This document shows, piece after piece, positions 47,536 through 58,169 of a stretch of DNA of 64,000 nucleotides. The notes under the pieces were generated by a model, which worked only from the letters and a program-made list of their open reading frames with translations, was not told the DNA's origin and did no database searches. Both the position numbers and the translations under genes were made by a program. Position 1 is the stretch's first letter; each line of letters begins with the position of its first letter. Location: the NCBI GenBank assembly GCA_001051155.2, contig JYIP02000004.1:2722383-2786382 (forward strand). The letters are read 5' to 3'. This DNA is from Chrysoporthe austroafricana (Eukaryota > Ascomycota > Sordariomycetes > Diaporthales > Cryphonectriaceae).

Positions 47536-49572
47536 CTACTCCTCCTCTGGCTCTTCCACCACCTCACTCGTCGGCAACAGATTCGTATCAATTTCGGATA
47601 ACTTCCTCCTCTGCGGCGCGCCGCCGCCCACTGCAGTCCACACCGCGGAGTAGTAACCACCTGCTGCCTCATCCTTTTCCCTCTCACGCATGCTGATCTT
47701 GAACTCCCTGCTGCGCCGCCACTGGTCGCGCTCGATGCGCTCCATGTTGCGCGCCGTTGTCCAGTCGTCGAGCTTGACCTGGCCCTCAGTCTGCCTTATG
47801 CGGTCGCGCTCCAACTGTTCGTAGAGGAGCCATTCGTCGAGCTGCGAAGGCTTGGGGATCGTTCTAATCTCCTCCAAGGACATTTGGTTGGGCAGGCGCT
47901 CCAGGGTAAGTCGGAGGGTGTAAACCTCGCTGGCCATGTTGAGCTTGACGCTCCAGCCGTGGATCATGTACCTGAGATGATATTAGACCTTTCCATGCGT
48001 CTAATGTGTGCGGGGAGTCTGTTACTTACAAGCCATCGTATCTTACGCCAGCTGTGGGCGTGAGCATGCTCTTGAGGCGGAAGCCCCGAAGGATGCGAAT
48101 CTTCTGCCCTACCTGAGAGATCAAGTTATTGTGGATCTCTGCGGCTCGCCCTTCACGGATGTAAACGGATCTGCCATCTGGCGTGTCCTCCTCGCGGCCA
48201 GTTAGAAGGGCAAGTGCTGCGATACCATAGCGACCCTTGGTAGCTCTCTCAAAGGCTGCGCCAACAATACCGTCTCGGTGAGCACAGCCGATATTTAGCC
48301 ACCAGCTATCCACCAGATCAGGAATACGAAGTTACGTAGTGCCTATTTAAGATACTCACTGGCCAGGGATGAACCGAGTATTCCCCTCCATTTCCGAGAC
48401 TTCGATGCACTCTTTTGGCATCCATACACCTAACCCGTCGCTCGCAGTTGGCGACCAGTTCACATCTCGCAGACTTCCCGACATCAGGTTACCAAATCGA
48501 TACTTATCGATCGCAAAGTACTCCGACTTGAATCTCGATTGCCTGATGAATTTGTTTGTCAGCAAGTTCCCGCTGTAAAAGCGTCCTAGGAACATCTTTT
48601 GGGGGGGGGGGCGACTAAGAGTTTCTGAGCTCCTGTAGGCATTTTTGACGGGTGGTGATAGGGGACAATTTTGGGGTTGTAAGGGACGGACCATTGTCTT
48701 TGCAGGCTTGAGGCAGTATGAATCTCGCTTCCCAAGCCTGTCTCGACGGCCCTCCCGCCGAGCGGCGGCGCGACTGTCTCTTTGTCGTGAGCCTTCAACA
48801 TATCGCCCAACAGCTTATCTAGCCTCGCCCGCTGGATCGCAGAGAACGTAATCTTCTGCTGCGTCGCGCCGGGGCCACCCCCCGACGCGGTCGACCTCGT
48901 GCGCTGCGGCGGCACTTTGTCGTCGAGCTTATCGACGATCATCATGTCCAACACGAAGTTGAGGTCCTCGAGCTCCTGGAGGGTGAGCCTGCGACCCTTC
49001 GACAGAGCGGACCGCACGAGATCCGATAGCTCCAGGAGCTTGGGCACGTTCCAACCACTGTCGGTGATCCACATGCTGGCATCACTTCGGTGGGAGTGGA
49101 TGGAGGAGTCGGTGGGGAATCTGAAGAAAGGGGCTGGGTCTGGGGCTGATAGTTAGTTGCATGATGGAGGTGACAAGCACGGGCTGGGCGGATGAACAAT
49201 TCAGACTCACTGCCCGAATTCTCCGCGCTTCCATCGTAGGAATCTGAGCTGGGTAGTTTGACTTTGCGAAACTCGACAATGTCCTGCCCACCGCTGTGTC
49301 AGCGCAACAAAACCTTTGCGAGAGCGCGGCGGCTTAAAGTATACCTCTGAGGCATCCGAAATGCGAACGCGCCTCGGCGGAGCCGCGTGTCCTGACGAGG
49401 AAGACCGACGGCGACGGATACCAATGGCTCGGAAGAGGCCATAGTCCAAGTTATGAAGACAAAACGGGCCATGGCTCTTGCTGTCGTGATCGAGATCTGA
49501 GCGGTGCCAGAGACGACCCTTGTGGAACGCAGGACCATGGCGGCGCCGTTTTGTGTCGGATGACTTCAGCAT
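47536..49572 (-). CDS. SRA-YDG-like domain protein; complement(join(47536..47971,48030..48305,48360..48614,48692..49145,49211..49283,49345..49572))
   Basis: About 573 aa in six exons in this model. The C-terminal third resembles the SRA-YDG fold: WWLNIGCAHRDGIVGAAF, then RILRGFRLKSMLTPTAGVRY, DGLYMIHGW and a charged tail of ~110 residues. SRA domains elsewhere read methylated or hemimethylated CpG; whether this divergent copy keeps that ability is unknown. The N terminus is basic (KRRRHGPAFHKGR, RRRRSSSSG). No RING or SET domain is seen. The weak point is 48600-48691. Either a 77-nt intron with an unusual GTCCGT donor is removed, as modelled, or the frame is continuous and an 11-base G run at 48601-48611 is one base short. 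Both give the same downstream frame (QKMFLGRFYSGN). The other junctions are well supported. Confidence 0.72.
48601..48611. repeat. 11-base G homopolymer at a frame-critical point
   Basis: Eleven consecutive G on the plus strand lie inside the coding region of the SRA-YDG-like gene. One extra base here would join the upstream and downstream frames without an intron. Confidence 0.85.
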
Positions 49573-50118
49573 GTCTTGCTTTCCCGTGAGACAGGGCACC
49601 TAGAACTCTGATCTTCTACTCGATACCAATTAGGTGAGGTTGCGGGGTAGGAAAGCTGAACATTCAACGATAGCTTCAGCAGACGGTCTATAGGATGCAA
49701 GGGCGTGAACATATTTTTGTGGCCATGTTTGGATCCTGCTTCCAAGGCAAAACGATTCTTGTCCGCCTTGGGTATGCAAGGTCTCTGACGCATCGCGCCT
49801 CCCTCGTCATTTGAGTCTCGTGTAGACCAACGATAGCAAAGCGGCCGAGACCCCGAGCAGCAACATGAGCACAACAGCGTTTCTGAAATGTTGATCGGAG
49901 AACCCAACGAACCATATGAGAGAGGGAATAAGGAGGAGGACATGCCGGGTTGGATCAATATTGCCGACTTGGATTTGGTATCATAGCGAAGCGGCAGCCA
50001 CCATGGAAGTCATTGCCTTGTCCAGTCTTCATTCTACTGTACCCTTCCACCTCCAAGCGAAGCAGCGGAAAATGAACCCGAAAGTATGTTCGATACGAGA
50101 CAGCCCAGACTGTTCTGA
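49573..50118. other. Intergenic region
   Basis: Upstream region of the SRA-YDG-like gene and 3' flank of the pinin gene, both on the minus strand. No exon is supported. Confidence 0.5.
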
Positions 50119-51439
50119 TTAGTAGATAACTGTGTCCTCCTCCGCCTCAACCATCTCATCATGGTCCCTCTCCTCATGACTAATATGTTGTGGTGCTTGT
50201 ACAGGGGCTGGGGAATGTCTTCGGTCATTAGTAGCAGTGGCAGCGGACTCATCTTGTGCTACGATGTTAGAACGGTCTTCTTCGACTGCTAGCTCACCGA
50301 CTGTAGCTTCGACTTTTGACGAGGAAGACAGTGCTCCTAGGTCTTTCAGCCTCTGCTCCTTCCGGGTTTTGAATCGCCGCAGCTCGCCCTCGATCTGAGC
50401 CTCGGCATCCCGGATCTGGTTCTTGATGATATTTTCTTGGTCTTGCGTGGGCTGCCAAGGACGGTAGTACTACGCGTTCGGTTAATATCAACCGCCCTCT
50501 GTCGTGAATTGGCTTGGGTGGGATAGGACCTACCAGCTTCGGCTCGCTTCTGGTCTGCAGGCTATGCGCCATAGCGAGCATGTTGGAATGACGGGTCCGC
50601 ATCTGCTCTTGTATCAGCCAAATGACGGCCATTGATCGATCATCTCGGCCACAAGATCTCCAACAGGTCGGACGTACTACTTGCTCATCGAATCGTACTT
50701 GCTCGATCTTCCTGATCCTGTCGAGCTTCTCGAGCTTCTCCAAGAGGCACCTGTCGTCCTCAATCTTCTGCTTGGCGGCTTTTTCCTGCTGTTTCTTCTC
50801 AACCTCCTGACGCCTCTTCTGCTGCGAGTTGGTCGTGGTTTGACTTAATGTGCTTAGCAGGCCACCGAATAGACGCTTCCCGCGCTTCCTCTCTTCCTCC
50901 TTGCTAAGGCCCTCTCGTCGGTTGCGGTCCTTGTCGCTAAGCGTGGCCTGGGGCCGTCTTCTCGACGACTCGGACTCGCGACGGACTGGTCGTGTCGGCG
51001 GTGAGTGACCGCGCCTCCTGGCATCGTACGGCCGCCTGTCCTGGTCCGGTGATCGCATAGGCGGCGAAGGCCTGCGCCTCCTGGAGTCGTGAGGCTTTGG
51101 ATCCCTGTCTGAGGCTCGCGGGTGTGGGGATGAGTCACGGTGTCTTCTGGATTCGGAAAGTCGTGTGTCCCTCGGCGGCGAGGAGGACATCGCCACGGCC
51201 TCAGTCGACGGCCGGGATATGGTCCCTTGCTTGAGGAAGGCGTCCGGCGAGGGAGACCTTTCGTGCCGGTCATTGTCATTCTTGTCTGCCGCTGTTGCAT
51301 ACCGCTGTCTTGTCTCATCTGCCTCGGGGTCTGCTCCTGTGACGTCGCCGACCTTGGCGCGCTTGCTCGGCGCATCGCCATCCCCATTCTCGTCTGGACT
51401 CGGCGAGTCAACCACAGACTTCCGCTTGAGTTGGTTCAT
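50119..51439 (-). CDS. Pinin/SDK/MemA-domain protein; complement(join(50119..50469,50534..50602,50681..51439))
   Basis: 392-aa nuclear protein in three exons. By family knowledge pinin associates with the spliceosome and the exon-junction complex. Residues 1-180 are disordered, with many Ser-Pro, Arg-Arg and Asp-Arg motifs like an RS-type domain. The pinin domain starts at KRLFGGLL (residue 188) and continues with a long charged helix (EVEKKQQEKAAKQKIEDDRC), then EQVRFDEQ, MRTRHSNMLAMAHSLQTRSE, PKLYYRPWQPTQDQENIIKN and a final acidic tail ending EEDTVIY. The 69-nt middle exon is well defined by its splice sites, and the phases close (1179 nt). A possible earlier ATG at 51493 is less likely because the region does not resemble the family. 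It is divergent from PHF5A. Confidence 0.88.
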
Positions 51440-52131
51440 TTCGAAATGCGTCGCTTGAGAAACGGTGATTCTGTACCCCTTGGACGATATCATCAGTAAA
51501 GTGGTCCCAGCTCAGAGGATTGGTGGTCTGGGCTTACCGTCTCGTCTCGGGTGGTCTCGCCTCGATTCTGCGACAAAGTGAGAAAGCGGACTCGAGATGG
51601 CAGTTGAAGCTGCGTAGCGAACAAAGAAGGTCCCACAGATAGGAATAGCCTGAACAATTAACCGCCAGAATTAAACGGCCGGTTCCATGGCGAGGACCAG
51701 TGCGCGACGAGCAGTGGATTAAAGTACTTGCAACGTATGGACGAGCTCGTCGACGGGAGCTGAAGCTCCAGCTTTCCTCCACAGTGTTAGGCTTACCATA
51801 CCAGCGCCATTGTCCTGTGTAATACTTATGCAGGCCTGTTCTCTTCCCCACATCCCACATGCCCAGATGCCCACAGGGGTCCTCTTGGCGCTTGCAGGGA
51901 AGGGAGCTCTAGGCAGGCACGGAGGCACTCCTTCAGGCGATGGAAATTTCTGGAGCGGCTGGCAAAGGCTGATCAATCCGATATCCAACATCATCACCTT
52001 CCAGCTACAGCGTCTCTCTGGGGAGGCAACTCGCAGGCTCTTCCTGTAACAACACACTACACCCTACTCCCCACTGTGCCACCCCGACCGTTTCCCTCAC
52101 ATATTGCGCCCCTCAGATCTAACCCGGCAAG
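51440..52131. promoter_or_regulatory. Shared upstream region of the pinin and PHF5A/Rds3 genes
   Basis: 692 bp lie between the two divergent start codons. Just before the PHF5A start the leader is rich in C and T. No coding exon was found. Both flanking products work in pre-mRNA splicing. Confidence 0.5.
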
Positions 52132-52535
52132 ATGTCCCGCCATCACCCCGACCTGGTCATGTGCCGCAAACAATCCGGCATCGCCATCGGCCGCCTCTGC
52201 GACAAGTGTGACGGCAAGTGCCCGGTGTGCGACTCGTACGTGCGCCCTACTACCCTCGTCCGCATTTGCGACGAGTGCAGCTTCGGAAACTACCAGAACA
52301 AGTGCGTCGTGTGCGGCGGGGAGGGCATCTCGGACGCCTTCTACTGCTTCGAGTGCACGCGCCTCGAGAAAGACAGGGACGGGTGCCCCAAGATCATAAA
52401 CCTGGGTAGCTCGCGGACAGATGTAAGTTCCTTTGGCCTCCTCCTGGCGCTGGTGCGCCAGTCTATCGCAGCTGCTGACGTGTCGTGTGTCTTGCGCAGT
52501 TGTTCTACCAAAAGAAAACGAATCGGACGTACTAG
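52132..52535 (+). CDS. RDS3: PHD finger-like protein 5A / Rds3, SF3b subunit; join(52132..52422,52500..52535)
   Basis: 108-aa component of the SF3b complex of U2 snRNP. By family knowledge it folds as a knot of zinc fingers and helps SF3B1 recognise the branch site. Exon 1 encodes [20 protein letters not shown] and the cysteine-rich core [34 protein letters not shown] and [19 protein letters not shown] short second exon adds [11 protein letters not shown], the family's usual end. Thirteen cysteines are visible, in the CxxC pairs expected. The donor GTAAGT and acceptor GCAG are strong, and the phases close (327 nt). Confidence 0.96.
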
Positions 52536-52998
52536 CCCTCGTGATGCCCGGGTCTGGGCCTTTCGCCTTTCTCTGCATATTTGGCATTGGCGTTTTGGGT
52601 GGTTTGGATCGTTATATCTGGGAGCTGGCCCTGGTTCTTTCTTTGTTAGATTGTTCGACATGCGGCGAGATATCAGAGAGAGCCCATTGCGCTGATAGGC
52701 ATTTGGACAAATGTACGATGGCACGGTAAAGGGGGAGGAAAAATGACCTGCGACGCGCACAAGGACGGTCATCCCTTGGTCTTCAATAGCTAACGGAGGC
52801 TATCAGGCATCGGCAACAGCGTCTGAAGGCGTTCCAAACGACATCATGGAGGAACTAGACTGCACATGCAGAAGCCCAAGCAGGATACCTCTGAATTTTA
52901 CTCGTGATCAACATATCTCATACACTTTGAAGAAGCCCAGTTGTCCCTTGGCGATAATTCGCGACGCCATTCTGAACAATCATACGTCTCTCGATACA
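52536..52998. other. Convergent intergenic region (PHF5A / Pex26)
   Basis: 463 bp of 3' flanking DNA between convergent genes. Nothing else was seen. Confidence 0.55.
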
Positions 52999-54470
52999 TT
53001 ATATGTAGCTGACCTTGACTCCCATGCCCGCTGTCGCCTTGACTTTGTTCCAGCTCGTCGCCATTATACGAGCTATACGCTCGCGCATGTTCTTCCTCCC
53101 AAACATCAGAACTAGTCCTATAATAAATGCGAGGAACCGCATCAACAACATCGGATTGGCCTGAAAGGTCACACTCATACGATCAACCATGGCACGCACA
53201 TTAGTGAACATGGCCGCGGCCCTCGCCCCAAAGGGAGCTGGAGCAACAGCCTTGCTCTTGTTAGGAGACGTCCCTCCGCCAGCTGCCGATCGTGAAGGCC
53301 TCGCTCTGGGCGTCCTCGACCCGTCCCCGGTAGAGGCGCGGTTCCGCCGTGCCTTCCCGCTTATCGATCCGGCCGCGCTCGTTTCGATGCCATAGTCGAC
53401 CTCACTACCGTCCCTCCTCGCTCGCTCCTCCTCGAGCCGTCGTTTCTCTTTCTCCTCGTTCTCCGCACGCAGCCTCCGCGCCTCCTCGGCATCCCGGCGT
53501 AGTTGCTCCTCCTGTCGTTGCTTATCTTCGCGCTCCTTCCGCTCAGCCTCCTGTTGGTCTTCTTGTAGGCTCTGCAGAGCCTGCAGGAACGCCTCACGCC
53601 TCTCGTCATCGAGCACCGAGCTCGCGCTGATGAACTCCCGCGCGTAGTCCCACTCGTTGTTGCGGATGAGGACGTGCAGCGTGTACAGCTCGAGGATCTT
53701 AACCCGCGCGTTCAGGTCCCGGGGCGTGTCGGCTCCGCTGCGAAGTTTGGACGGGGACCTGTGCCTGGAATGGGCGCGGGAAGATGTCGGCGAGAAGTGG
53801 TGCGAGAGGTCCAAGCTCGGACTCGACGAGGCGGCGAGGAAGCTCTCTAGCCGCTTCTGGTTGAGTATCTGCGTCCTTGCATGGGTCAAGAGCAGAGTGG
53901 CCCTGGTTCATCGTGTCAGCAAGGCTCGGATGCAAATGAGGTTGTTGAGTTGAGTACGCACAGGTTGATGACAACGTCTGAGTCGACATCTCCCTCCACG
54001 CCATGATAGCCGTTCACGACCACCTCCTCCCATACATCACCGTCCCGCACCTTGGCGCATATCGATCTCCACTCCTGCGACCCGAACGCCTCCTTCCCCT
54101 CGTCCGGCTCGAGGGCGACGATGGCGTTTAGGATGGCGATGTAGAGCGTCCAGACCTTTATCCTTGTGTTTCGCGAGGCTCTGGCCGCTGGTGCTGGCTC
54201 GGTGGCGCCGTTGGCCCCTTCAGAACTCGTCTGTGGTGGTGTGATCAAGGGAAGGATCGTGGTGAGTGCCTCGGGCAACCGGCGCGTAAGGAATAATGTG
54301 GAGGACTGGCGGTAGGTCTTGGAGACGTATGATGCCGAGTGTCGAGCCGGGGTGGGGGATGTGAGGGATGATATGGATGACGATAGAGCCTGATGAGCTG
54401 AAGAGAAGCCCTGAGTAGTGGTTGGGCTCAGGGTCGTGGTGAGTGACCCGTCCATAGGGGAGGCGGCCAT
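52999..54470 (-). CDS. PEX26: Peroxin 26 (Pex26-type peroxisomal membrane anchor); complement(join(52999..53902,53962..54470))
   Basis: 470-aa tail-anchored protein in two exons. By family knowledge fungal Pex26 anchors the Pex1-Pex6 AAA complex at the peroxisome membrane for receptor recycling. The N-terminal half is helical, with YVSKTYRQSSTLFLTRRLPE, NTRIKVWTLYIAILNAIVAL and GYHGVEGDVDSDVVINL, the stretch I recognise from filamentous-fungal Pex26. Exon 2 continues LATLLLTHARTQILNQKRLE and carries a long charged coiled coil (about residues 270-335). A single membrane segment near residues 419-438 (PMLLMRFLAFIIGLVLMFG) precedes a basic lumenal tail, matching the expected topology. The intron donor is GTGCGT, and the phases close (1413 nt). 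It is divergent from the nuclease gene. Confidence 0.85.
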
Positions 54471-55886
54471 TGTTTATAGCTGTGACCTCCACGACCGTTC
54501 ACAGCGCGGACCTTGGGTTAGCGAAGCGCTGCAGGACTCCTCTCGGGGCAGCAGGGAAAGACAAGAGTTTAGCCGTCATTTAAAGAAGACCGGGCGGGTC
54601 ATGCGGGGCTCATTGTGAGATCGTGGGCTTGCATGATGTGGTGATTTTTAAATCTCAGACGTGGCTGGGATGTTGTTGAGAGAGACATGTGCCCATCCAT
54701 ACGTCCCGGCTGGCGGAGCTCAGCTTTTCGGTCATGTCAATTGATTTGAACCTCGGCTCCACGCCGAAAGTGGATTGTCATCCGTTGAAACCGCGGCTAG
54801 GATCCCCTGTGCCGCTCCATGGGCCTACCATCCACCCTGTCCAGACCCCCTGTCGGACGCCCCATTTCCCCAGACTCCATTCAGCCTTCAACCTCAACTT
54901 CCTCATCAATCCCTCATCAATGATCTCGGATATGGACCCTGACAACTGTCGGAGCAACCAAGGTCTCTTCGCTGCCACATGCTCATTCAGCACAAGGCTG
55001 AAAGACACCATTATGACTCTGAATGAATCCCCCATCGGACCATCCGTTTTGATAGAGTCTTGCTCAAGCTTAATACTGCATTTCAGCCTCCTTCTCTACT
55101 AATGTACCAATATGTCGTGTAGTGAGCACCGGCGGTGGACTCAGTCTTTTCGGAAGGGACCATTGCGGTGAGAACGAGGACGATGGCACATGCACTTGAC
55201 TGATCAACTTCATTCGTAGTCAAGATGTAGAACGGGCCCATCGGTAGGGGATATATTCGCCCATGACAATCTGCCCTGGTAGCGAGTGCTGCTACCTGCG
55301 TGTGGCCTAATATGGCGTAATGCGGCTGATTAATTGGCTCTTATTGGGGACCGTGAGATGTTTGACTAGAGATTGCGAGTATGAGAGGTTTGCTCATGTT
55401 AGAAAGGGCATTTGCGAGAGCAAGCGAGGTGTAGGAGGGAGCTGGGGCTCTGCCAGCTCAATGTCAGTGGCCTGGAAGGAGGGGTGTGATGGCGACAGCG
55501 AGGGGGCCCTTGCCACACATACACCCCCAAGCTGATGAATATCCCCAATTGCCGAATATCTCGTCGAGTTTCAACCACCAGCTTCTCGTCGAGTTTCAAC
55601 CACCAGCTTCTCGTCGAGTTTCAACCACCAGCTTCTCGTCATGATCTCCTAAACATCCATCGACACCAAGCCATCCAATGAGCCTCAATTGGTCCCTTAG
55701 GCATATCATGTCATGCAGTTCATGGCTCCCATGATACCTTATACCTTCCATTGACCCTATCAGACACAACGCTAACAGACGGTCAACCCATTCATCCTCC
55801 TCAAACATCGTCGCATCCCCTACAGAGAGTATCGCCGAGACAGGGCTTTCTACAAGCCGGAGGATTTTCACAGACCACCAATAAAG
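54471..55886. promoter_or_regulatory. Shared upstream region of PEX26 and the CAF1-type nuclease gene
   Basis: 1.4 kb between divergent starts. It contains the 25-bp tandem repeat at 55561-55640. The frame at 54689-55102 (+) is open but shows no protein features. No exon is supported. Confidence 0.45.
55561..55640. repeat. 25-bp tandem repeat, 3.2 copies
   Basis: The unit starts TCGTCGAGTTTCAACC and is 25 bp long. Copies begin at 55561, 55586 and 55611 and are identical; five bases of a fourth follow. It lies about 250 bp upstream of the nuclease start codon. Confidence 0.9.
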
Positions 55887-57746
55887 ATGGACATTGATCG
55901 AACCAACTTCTGGCCCATGTTCCCCCTCATCATTAAAGCCATTAGCTCCTCAAGCTTCATCTCCTTTGATCTGGAGATGTCTGGTATTGCCACCAAGAAG
56001 ACTGAAGAGAGAGTCAGTCCAACCGTCAGGCAGGTGTACGAAAATGCCAGGGAGGCTGCTGAGACCTTCACGATTCTGCAGGTTGGCCTGACCTGTATTT
56101 CATGGGATCATGCTGAGAGCTCATATACCACGAAGTCCTTCAATTTCCCTATTGCTCTAGGCATCATTGGAGGAGACCCGGTGGCAGAGCAGCTGGCGAG
56201 CAGCGTGGAGAGGGAGATCGTCTTCTCCTCCAAGACCATCAGCTTTCTCCAGGCAAACAACTTCAGATTTAGCCAGATATTCGAGAAAGGCATCCCCTAT
56301 CTCTCAGCAGCGGAGTCCACACAAGACAGCATCATCAATTTTATCGAGAAGAAGAGCGTCGTCGAATCTCACATCAATATCAGAGACTGCCCCCACGAAA
56401 CCCGAGAATTCTACAAGACCATCAGGAACAAGATTCAGAGCTGGCTGAACTGTCAGATTTTTGAAGAGAATCCATCCAAGACTCTCATTCTCCACAACCC
56501 CTACAGCGGCCGCTTCCACCGCCTCCAGAAGCGCCTCATCCACCAACTCGTGGAGACAGAGTTCAACGGCCACCGGGCCCAGAACAAGAACGGAGGCTTG
56601 CAGATGGAGGTCGTCAAGCGGAACATGAGCTCTAACAAAAGTGACGCCCGCAACAAGGCCCAGCGTCTGCAGGCTGTCTCCAGGCAGACTGGCTTCCGCT
56701 ACATCTGGGACGCCATCTGTGGCGAAAAGTTTTCTGACAAGATCGACCTCGAGCTCATCGTTGGTGAGAACCTTGAGAATCTCATCAAGCTGCGTAAGGA
56801 TCTGCTCGAGCGTGAGACAGAACTCAAGAAGAACAGGCCCGTCATTGTTGGCCACAACATGCTTTGGGACCTGTGCTTCATGTTCAAGACCTTTGTTGGC
56901 CTGCTGCCAGATACCGTGGAGGGGTTTCAGAAGTTGATGAGGGAAATGATGCCGCGCATTGTGGACACTAAGTATTTGTTCACCCGTGGTGACCACGAGA
57001 TGATGCCTGATCGGAGCCTTGAGGAATGCTTTGCTGTTGTCAGGACTGATGACTCCGTGCTTGTGAGGGCTGACCCTGGCTTCAGCTACGAGAAGCCCGC
57101 TCCGCACCAAGCTGGCTATGACAGTAAGTGCTCACTCTCAAGAATCTACTTCATCGACGCTGTCAGCCATCGAGCCCTCACTTGAGACCTTCTGACACTT
57201 ATATTAACAGGCTTTATGACCGCCGTTGTCTTCCTAAAAAAGGCTCACAAGCTCCACAAAGACAAGAAAGGTCTCGCTATCATCCCGGGCGAGGACCCAG
57301 GCGAGGCTGCTCTGGATGCCCACGGATTTCCAACTAGAAAGTCCCTTACCAGCATCCCAAGCCGATTTGTCCAGGGCGGGCCCCGTATACCAGCAGTTCC
57401 ATCCAAGCTCATCCGCAGACGAGTGGTGAACACGAGTGACTCCCTTCTTGACGACGGCGGCGGCGACAACGACGACAGCTTGGCAGGCCTGGATCTCAAA
57501 TTTCAGCCCTTGGTACCAAGCAAGGCTGGACTTCCGGCCTCGACTTCCGTCCCTGTAATCTTGAACGGGGAGAACGAAACTAAAATGGGCGAGGATGAGA
57601 CTGAGAACATGAAGAAGACGAAGAACGATGATGGTTTAGCCAAGGTTCCAGAGTGGGAGGATGGAATATTCTGGAAGAGGTATGGTAACAAGATACGCGT
57701 CGGCAACTCTGGACTGATACTTTACACGGGAGGTAAAGTTATGTAG
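55887..57746 (+). CDS. CAF1/PARN-family DEDDh 3'-5' ribonuclease; join(55887..57123,57211..57746)
   Basis: 590-aa nuclease of the CAF1/PARN family, which shortens poly(A) or oligo(A) tails or trims small RNAs. All DEDDh catalytic positions are present: Asp28 and Glu30 in SFDLEMSG, Asp328 in VGHNMLWDL, His407 and Asp412 in PHQAGYDSFMT. The last motif is completed only after splicing the 87-nt intron. The insertion between the first and second motifs (about residues 150-290, including SGRFHRLQKRLIHQLVETEF) fits the R3H-type region that splits the nuclease fold in PARN. The C-terminal ~150 residues are acidic and disordered. Closest relatives are likely PARN or fission-yeast Triman rather than the short Pop2/Caf1 of CCR4-NOT. 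The start is the first ATG of the conserved frame. Confidence 0.87.
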
Positions 57747-58169
57747 AATGTTGTAGGACCCGGGAAGGGTGTCACGGTGATGGGTTTGATCTCTGTACTA
57801 TGGCGGTGATAGACGATCAATGCATTATGCACTGTTTTTCAGAGAACAGAGCCTCATTGCCCGCCTAAGTGAATTTCACACTTCAGGTAAACTATCTAAG
57901 AGCTGTAGTCTCGAAGCGTCCTTAATAGGCACGACTAAGCCGAGGGCAAGGTTGAGAAAGAGAGACAAAGGGATGAAATATTGTACAGGGTACGGCTCGG
58001 ATACGGGCCCCCATTTTTTATTTAAGAGCAGCTCATCGTGAACACCATCGCCGCCAAACAGTGAACTACTCGCAGGAGGAAAAGGCGCTCGACACCTGTC
58101 ATTTCAAAATGGCGTTTTCGTGTTTTGTTTTTGGTACACATATGTATACATCCCTTGCTATGGCTGACC
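57747..58169. other. Convergent intergenic region (nuclease / mL46)
   Basis: 423 bp of 3' flanking DNA. Nothing else was seen. Confidence 0.55.
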
